A stretch of DNA of 64,000 nucleotides from Roseiarcus sp963782255 (GTDB lineage: Bacteria > Pseudomonadota > Alphaproteobacteria > Rhizobiales > Beijerinckiaceae): positions 4,526,001 through 4,590,000 of the forward strand of contig CAWAIS010000001.1 of assembly GCA_963782255.1 (NCBI GenBank), given 5' to 3'. A program made the translations under genes and the position numbers. Below are positions 60,463 to 64,000 of the stretch, in pieces (the first letter of the stretch is position 1; each line of letters opens with the position of its first letter). The notes beneath the pieces were generated by a model, which did not search any database, was not told where the DNA came from, and worked only from the letters and a program-made list of their open reading frames with translations.

Positions 60463-61553
60463 CAGGCAGCCTCCCGGTCGAGCAGCACACGCTTGCGCTC
60501 GACGCCCCAGCGATAGCCGGAGAGGTCGCCGTCGGTCCTGACCACGCGGTGGCACGGGATCGCGACCGCGAGCGGATTGGCGGCGCAAGCCTGGGCGACC
60601 GCGCGAACCGCCTTCGGCCGCCCGACAGCCTTGGCGATCTCTCCGTAGGTCGCCGTCGTTCCCGACGGGATGGCGCGGAGCGCTTGCCAGACCTGTTGTT
60701 GGAACGCCGTGCCGCGGATGTCGAGCGGCAGATCGTGGCCATGGCCCGGCGTCTCAACGAGGCCCACCACCGCGGCGACGGTGCGCTCGAAACTCGCATC
60801 GCCGCCGATGAGCACCGCGCGCGGAAAGCGGTCCTGCAAATCGCGCGCGAGCGCGTCGGGGTCGTCGCCGAGCATGATGGCGCAGACGCCCTTGTCGGAC
60901 GCCGCGACGAGCACGGCGCCGAGCGACGTCTCTCCGACGGCGAAGCGGATGGCGACGCCCTGCCCTCCCCGCCTGACCGTCGTTGGCGTCATGCCGAGCC
61001 GCGCCGTCGCGGTCTCGTAGAAGCGGCTCGAACTGTTGAACCCGGCGTCATACACGGCCTCGGTGACGGTCGCGGCGGTCGTGAGCCCTTCGGCGGCGCG
61101 GCGCGCTTGTACCTGCGCCGCAAAGGCCTTCGGCGTCACGCCGGTCACTTTCTTGAACAGGCGGTGAAAGTGGAACGCGCTCAAGCCTTCGCCGGCCGCA
61201 AGCTCGACGAGCGACGGCGCCTCCTCCGCCGAGGCGATCCGTTCGCAGGCGCGCTTGACCGCCTCCACTTGCGGGTCGGGCGCGCCCAGCCTGTCGGGCC
61301 GGCAGCGCTTGCAGGCGCGATAGCCGGCCCGCTCCGCCTCGGCGGCGGTGGCGAAAAACGACACGTTCTCCCGCTTCGCCGGGCGCGAGGCGCAGCTTGG
61401 GCGGCAATAGACGCCTGTCGTCCTGACGGCGAAGAAGAACCGGCCGTCGTAGGCCGGATCGCGGCGGCGCACGGCGTCGCGCATGGCCTCCTCCGCCATC
61501 ATGGCGCCCTGCCGCTCGTGCTCACTGGCGGTCTCGATCATGTGGCTCAACAT
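60462..61553 (-). CDS. ada: Bifunctional Ada methyltransferase/transcriptional regulator
   Basis: ATG 61553 (MLSHMIETASEHERQG) has GAGGAG eight bases upstream; the much longer in-frame extension is non-coding. The 363-residue protein has the N-terminal Zn/methyl-acceptor domain with C50 and C54 (TTGVYCRPSCASRPAKRENVSFF) and C80/C83 (CKRCRPD), an AraC-like HTH (about 95-190), and the C-terminal O6-methylguanine transferase with the acceptor in IPCHRVV (about C333). It repairs methylphosphotriesters and O6-methylguanine and activates its own operon. Confidence 0.95.
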   Translation of the reverse strand: MLSHMIETASEHERQGAMMAEEAMRDAVRRRDPAYDGRFFFAVRTTGVYCRPSCASRPAKRENVSFFATAAEAERAGYRACKRCRPDRLGAPDPQVEAVKRACERIASAEEAPSLVELAAGEGLSAFHFHRLFKKVTGVTPKAFAAQVQARRAAEGLTTAATVTEAVYDAGFNSSSRFYETATARLGMTPTTVRRGGQGVAIRFAVGETSLGAVLVAASDKGVCAIMLGDDPDALARDLQDRFPRAVLIGGDASFERTVAAVVGLVETPGHGHDLPLDIRGTAFQQQVWQALRAIPSGTTATYGEIAKAVGRPKAVRAVAQACAANPLAVAIPCHRVVRTDGDLSGYRWGVERKRVLLDREAA

Positions 61554-61724
61554 AGGGATCGCTCCTCGATTTGGCTTATTGGAGCCCTGATTACCCCGAA
61601 CCGCCAGGCGCTCGAACTCCGCTTCTTGCTTCGCAATTCCGGGCGGCTTGGTCCCCCGTCTTGTCGGCGGGCCATAAATCGGCCTACACAAGCGCAAAAT
61701 AAGAAGCCGCAGATGGGAGGGAAT

Positions 61725-62264
61725 ATGCCGGGACCATTTCGACGCATCGTCACGACCAATGACGCGAACGGAAAGTCGGAGGTTCTCATCGACGGGCCGG
61801 CGACGAACGAACTGGCGTCGATCCTGACCGAGATGTGGGTGACCGGCGCCGACCCCCACAACCACAAGGATCGTGTCGATCATGCAACTGAGTCGAAGGG
61901 CCTCGAGCCGCCTCGCGGCGGCACGGCGTTCCGCTTCTTTCGTTTGCGGCCCATGTCGGATTTTGCCGACCTGACGGACGAGCAGCGCGAAGAGCTGGTT
62001 GTCCAGGCCTTCGCCGCGATGAACGCGACGCATGCGCGTGGAGACCGCAGCAAGAACCCAATGATGCATCAGACCCGGACAACGGACTACATCGTCCTGC
62101 TTGCCGGAAGCGTTACACTTGTTCTCGACAAGGAGGAGCGGCAGCTTCAGCCATTCGACGTCGTGGTCCAGCGGGGAACCAACCACGCGTGGATCAATAC
62201 GGGGGCCGAGGAAGCGGTGCTGATGGCGGTGCTCGTTGACGACGGTTCAGCGAGGGAAGCGTAA
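61725..62264 (+). CDS. Cupin-domain protein
   Basis: ATG 61725 has GGGAGGGA just upstream. The 179-residue protein has a double-stranded beta-helix core: HQTRTTDYIVLLAGSVTLVLDKEERQLQPFDVVVQRGTNHAWINTG contains the two cupin motifs in a single domain, with a His in MMHQTRTTDY and a GTNHAWIN His. The N-terminal GPFRRIVTTNDANGKSEVLIDG is typical of small-molecule-modifying cupins. Reaction unknown; possibly a regulator or dioxygenase of a phenolic or nitrogen compound. Confidence 0.85.
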   Translation: MPGPFRRIVTTNDANGKSEVLIDGPATNELASILTEMWVTGADPHNHKDRVDHATESKGLEPPRGGTAFRFFRLRPMSDFADLTDEQREELVVQAFAAMNATHARGDRSKNPMMHQTRTTDYIVLLAGSVTLVLDKEERQLQPFDVVVQRGTNHAWINTGAEEAVLMAVLVDDGSAREA

Positions 62265-62274
62265 AGAGGCGCCC

Positions 62275-62913
62275 TCACGCCGTCCGCCGCATGGCCCCGC
62301 CCGCCGCGTCGGCGATCGAGCGGGCGCCGAACAGGATGAAAATGACGCCGACGACCCGCGTCACCGCGAGCCCATGCGTCAGGAAGAACTTCCGCACCGC
62401 CGGCAGCCCGGCGGCGAAGATCAAGACCGCGTCCGCAAGGAGAAAGCCGGCGAAGGCCGCGACGAACATCTGCGGCGCGTCCGTCGCGTGCAGCGCGCCG
62501 ATATAGGGCGCGACGATCGCCGAAAACATCGCGAGCGCGACCGGATAGGATTTCGGATTGGTGAGCCCGAAGGCCATGCCGGTCGCAAGCGGCCGCTGCG
62601 CGCCAATCGTCTTCGGCGGCGCGCCCTTCCGGGTCATGACCGCCCGGACGCCGAGATAGATGAGATAGAGGCCGCACACGACGCCGAGCATTTGGAACAA
62701 AGCCGGGCCGATCCGGTTGGCGCCGACGATCGCCGCGACCGCGAGCGCGCCCCAAACCACGTCGCCGATCAGATGGCCGCAGATGAAATACGCGCCGGAT
62801 GCGCGCCCGCGCGAGGCGGCCAAGGTGAAGAGCGCGAGGAACGCCGGTCCGGGCGTGACGACGTAGAGAAAGGCGGCGATCAGGGTGGCGACGAGGATCT
62901 GCGGGTCGGTCAT
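62275..62913 (-). CDS. LysE/RhtB-family amino-acid exporter
   Basis: ATG 62913 has GGAGG six bases upstream. The 212-residue protein has six hydrophobic helices with the LysE pattern: an N-terminal VTPGPAFLALFTLAASRGR (TPGP), GANRIGPALFQMLGVVCGLYLIYLGVRAV, and FGLTNPKSYPVALAMFS in the middle (LTNPK). It exports small amino-acid-like solutes from the cytoplasm; the cargo is unknown. Confidence 0.9.
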   Translation of the reverse strand: MTDPQILVATLIAAFLYVVTPGPAFLALFTLAASRGRASGAYFICGHLIGDVVWGALAVAAIVGANRIGPALFQMLGVVCGLYLIYLGVRAVMTRKGAPPKTIGAQRPLATGMAFGLTNPKSYPVALAMFSAIVAPYIGALHATDAPQMFVAAFAGFLLADAVLIFAAGLPAVRKFFLTHGLAVTRVVGVIFILFGARSIADAAGGAMRRTA

Positions 62914-63276
62914 GCTTGCCTCCGTGACAGAGGCCCATATCGATAGGCGCGCTACCATGGGTCGGGTCGCGAAATTGTTCAAGAACGGACCAGCGAGTCG
63001 ACGCCGCCGCCGGCGGCCGTGACGCCTTCGCACTCAAACTGACGGGAGACCGTGCGCTATTACGGCGGCTGACTGGACACAGTTCGCCGCGCGGCACCCC
63101 GACCGCGTCGGGCGCCACGGAATTGGCGACACGCTTGAGAAAAAATCGCGCATGCCACATCGGCCGTCCCCCGGAGGGGACGTCAGGCGAATGACGACTT
63201 TAAAGGCTCGGCGCGCAAAGAAGGGCTTGGCCCGTTCATCGCGCGCCCTAGGCGCGCCGAACCATTTGGATGCGAA
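62914..63276. other. Intergenic region between LysE and secreted-protein genes, no supported gene
   Basis: It holds a short perfect hairpin GCGCGCC-CTA-GGCGCGC (63241-63257) near the end of the secreted-protein gene but no T-tract, so a terminator is not supported. No coding frame with ribosome site and family signature is visible. Confidence 0.5.
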
Positions 63277-63684
63277 TCAAGGACCGCAGATGCGCCGGCC
63301 GTACTCGTCGCGATAGACGTGGCAGTGGCGCCGCGCCACGTATGCTGGACCCCCTGTGGCCACGCCAACGGCTCCCGAGGTGAGGGCGCCTGCAGCGCTG
63401 CCCAGGGCGCCGACAGCTGCGCCCACTGGACCGAACGGGCTTGGCGCGTAGTAGCCATATCCAGGCCAGTAGTAGCGATATCCAGGCGCGTAGCCGTAGT
63501 AGGCAGGATAGTCGGAGCCAATGCCGGGCTGGCCAGTCTGACCCTGCCCGTACCCGTAACCCTCGACGGTCGCCGGCGCCTGGCCGGCAGGCGCGCCCGT
63601 AACGGTGTCCTGGGCGAAGGCGGGAGCAGCGGCGAGGAATGCGCAAACCGCCGTCGACACGGCCGTTATCAACACGGTTCTCAT
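63277..63684 (-). CDS. Secreted Gly/Tyr-rich small protein
   Basis: ATG 63684 (MRTVLITAVSTAVCAFLAAAP) has TGGAG seven bases upstream. Signal peptide of about 25 residues (AAAPAFAQD) leads into a Gly/Tyr-rich low-complexity mature region (YGYAPGYRYYWPGYGYYAPS), an Ala/Gly stretch, and a final Cys pair in RRHCHVYRDEYGRRICGP. It is a likely envelope protein of unknown role. Confidence 0.68.
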   Translation of the reverse strand: MRTVLITAVSTAVCAFLAAAPAFAQDTVTGAPAGQAPATVEGYGYGQGQTGQPGIGSDYPAYYGYAPGYRYYWPGYGYYAPSPFGPVGAAVGALGSAAGALTSGAVGVATGGPAYVARRHCHVYRDEYGRRICGP

Positions 63685-63860
63685 CAAAAACTCCATTTGG
63701 CTGCGCGCGCGTTAAGGAGGCGTCCCCTTGCTGCGCGCGTGTTGGACCAATTTTCGACCCCCTCAACAACGGACGCCGCCCGTCTTCGTTCCCGCGAGGA
63801 TCGGCCGGCTCGCCTCGATGTGACCAAGGGCGCCGCTTGGCCGGCAGAGCCCCGAGCTGG

Positions 63861-63880
63861 ACCCCCGCTTTCGCGGGGGT
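63861..63880. repeat. Short palindromic repeat ACCCCCGC/GCGGGGGT
   Basis: ACCCCCGC (63861-63868) pairs with GCGGGGGT (63873-63880) around a TTTC loop; it belongs to an interspersed repeat class common in alphaproteobacteria and lies in the gap before mutS. Confidence 0.6.
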
Positions 63881-63932
63881 GACAGACCCCAAACATCTCT
63901 TCCCGACCGGCCATCGTTTCAGGCGCGCGCCC

Positions 63933-64000
63933 TCACCCCTGCCCCTCTCCCGCCAGCCGCCTCAAGGCATAGAGCGCGTCCAGCGCCTCGCGCGGGGTCA
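63933..64000 (-). CDS. mutS: DNA mismatch repair protein MutS, C-terminal end (partial)
   Basis: Reverse frame reads TPREALDALYALRRLAGEGQG then TGA at 63935-63933. The L(T/S)PREALDxLYxLK pattern matches the extreme C-terminus of MutS. Only 22 codons are in the window, so identity rests on this motif. The last residues come from a palindromic repeat. Confidence 0.55.
   Translation of the reverse strand, partial: TPREALDALYALRRLAGEGQG

Noticed and set aside
60549..61724. N-terminal extension of the cupin frame across the ada region, and of the ada frame upstream to 62186
   Set aside because: Ribosome sites and homology begin at 61725 (cupin) and 61553 (ada). The extensions are antisense to each other's genes.
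63241..63257. GCGCGCC-CTA-GGCGCGC hairpin as a transcription terminator
   Set aside because: No T-tract follows on either strand.

Overview
The window is a GC-rich chromosomal segment of an alphaproteobacterium, most likely of the order Hyphomicrobiales (Rhizobiales). Supporting signs are the ispH-thrB-rnhA cluster, the tlpA/argH and lptM-lysA-TIGR02302 blocks, cobT of the aerobic cobalamin route, and the interspersed palindromic repeats typical of that order. A methanotroph- or Beijerinckiaceae-like relative would fit, but no marker gene here decides genus.

Layout. 1-4.1 kb: end of an amidohydrolase, a three-gene lipoprotein/DUF1906 operon, a dsbB plus DedA/YqaA pair, and tRNA-Leu(CAA). 4.5-6.6 kb: a small His-rich secreted protein, an AraC regulator and a small membrane protein. 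6.9-11.4 kb: a tight four-gene operon for a 2-oxoacid:ferredoxin oxidoreductase (gamma, alpha, beta) ending in a GltD-like NADPH flavoprotein fused to a two-cluster ferredoxin. 11.4-16.4 kb: small proteins, lptM, lysA and a TIGR02302 protein. 16.4-21 kb: a lower-GC island-like stretch with a membrane-anchored TIR protein, then cobT and a BrnT/BrnA toxin-antitoxin pair. 21-26.2 kb: coniferyl aldehyde dehydrogenase, an aromatic-ring flavin hydroxylase, DoxX and a complete IS1595-family element. 26.3-31 kb: a second His-rich secreted protein, a porin, yqeY and carA. 31-35 kb: a membrane pentapeptide-repeat protein, an ASCH protein, a decayed gltS fragment and 3-hydroxybutyryl-CoA dehydrogenase. 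35-40.6 kb: a nitroreductase-like protein, a DUF707 protein, lipB, a beta-barrel protein and isovaleryl-CoA dehydrogenase. 40.8-49 kb: ispH-thrB-rnhA, a complete IS630-family element in the rnhA stop codon, a GGDEF/EAL protein, tlpA and argH. 49-57.3 kb: a Ca2+/H+ antiporter, carbonic anhydrase, DUF1275, DUF6496, alcohol dehydrogenase, an enolase-superfamily enzyme, an HD-domain protein and a beta-hydroxyacid dehydrogenase. 57.4-64 kb: an MliC lysozyme-inhibitor gene split by an IS5-family element, a DODA dioxygenase, an Ada/2OG-oxygenase alkylation-repair pair, a cupin, a LysE exporter, a secreted Tyr/Gly-rich protein and the tail of mutS.

Most genes are housekeeping or catabolic. The accessory signal comes from three complete insertion sequences with readable target sites (8-bp duplication for IS1595, TA for IS630, TAA for IS5), two decayed genes (gltS, mliC) and several dispersed palindromic repeats, some of which have become part of coding ends. 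No CRISPR array, prophage or secretion system was seen. The most interesting single genes are the TIR-transmembrane-C-terminal-domain protein at 17-18 kb and the NADPH-coupled 2-oxoacid oxidoreductase operon at 7-11 kb.
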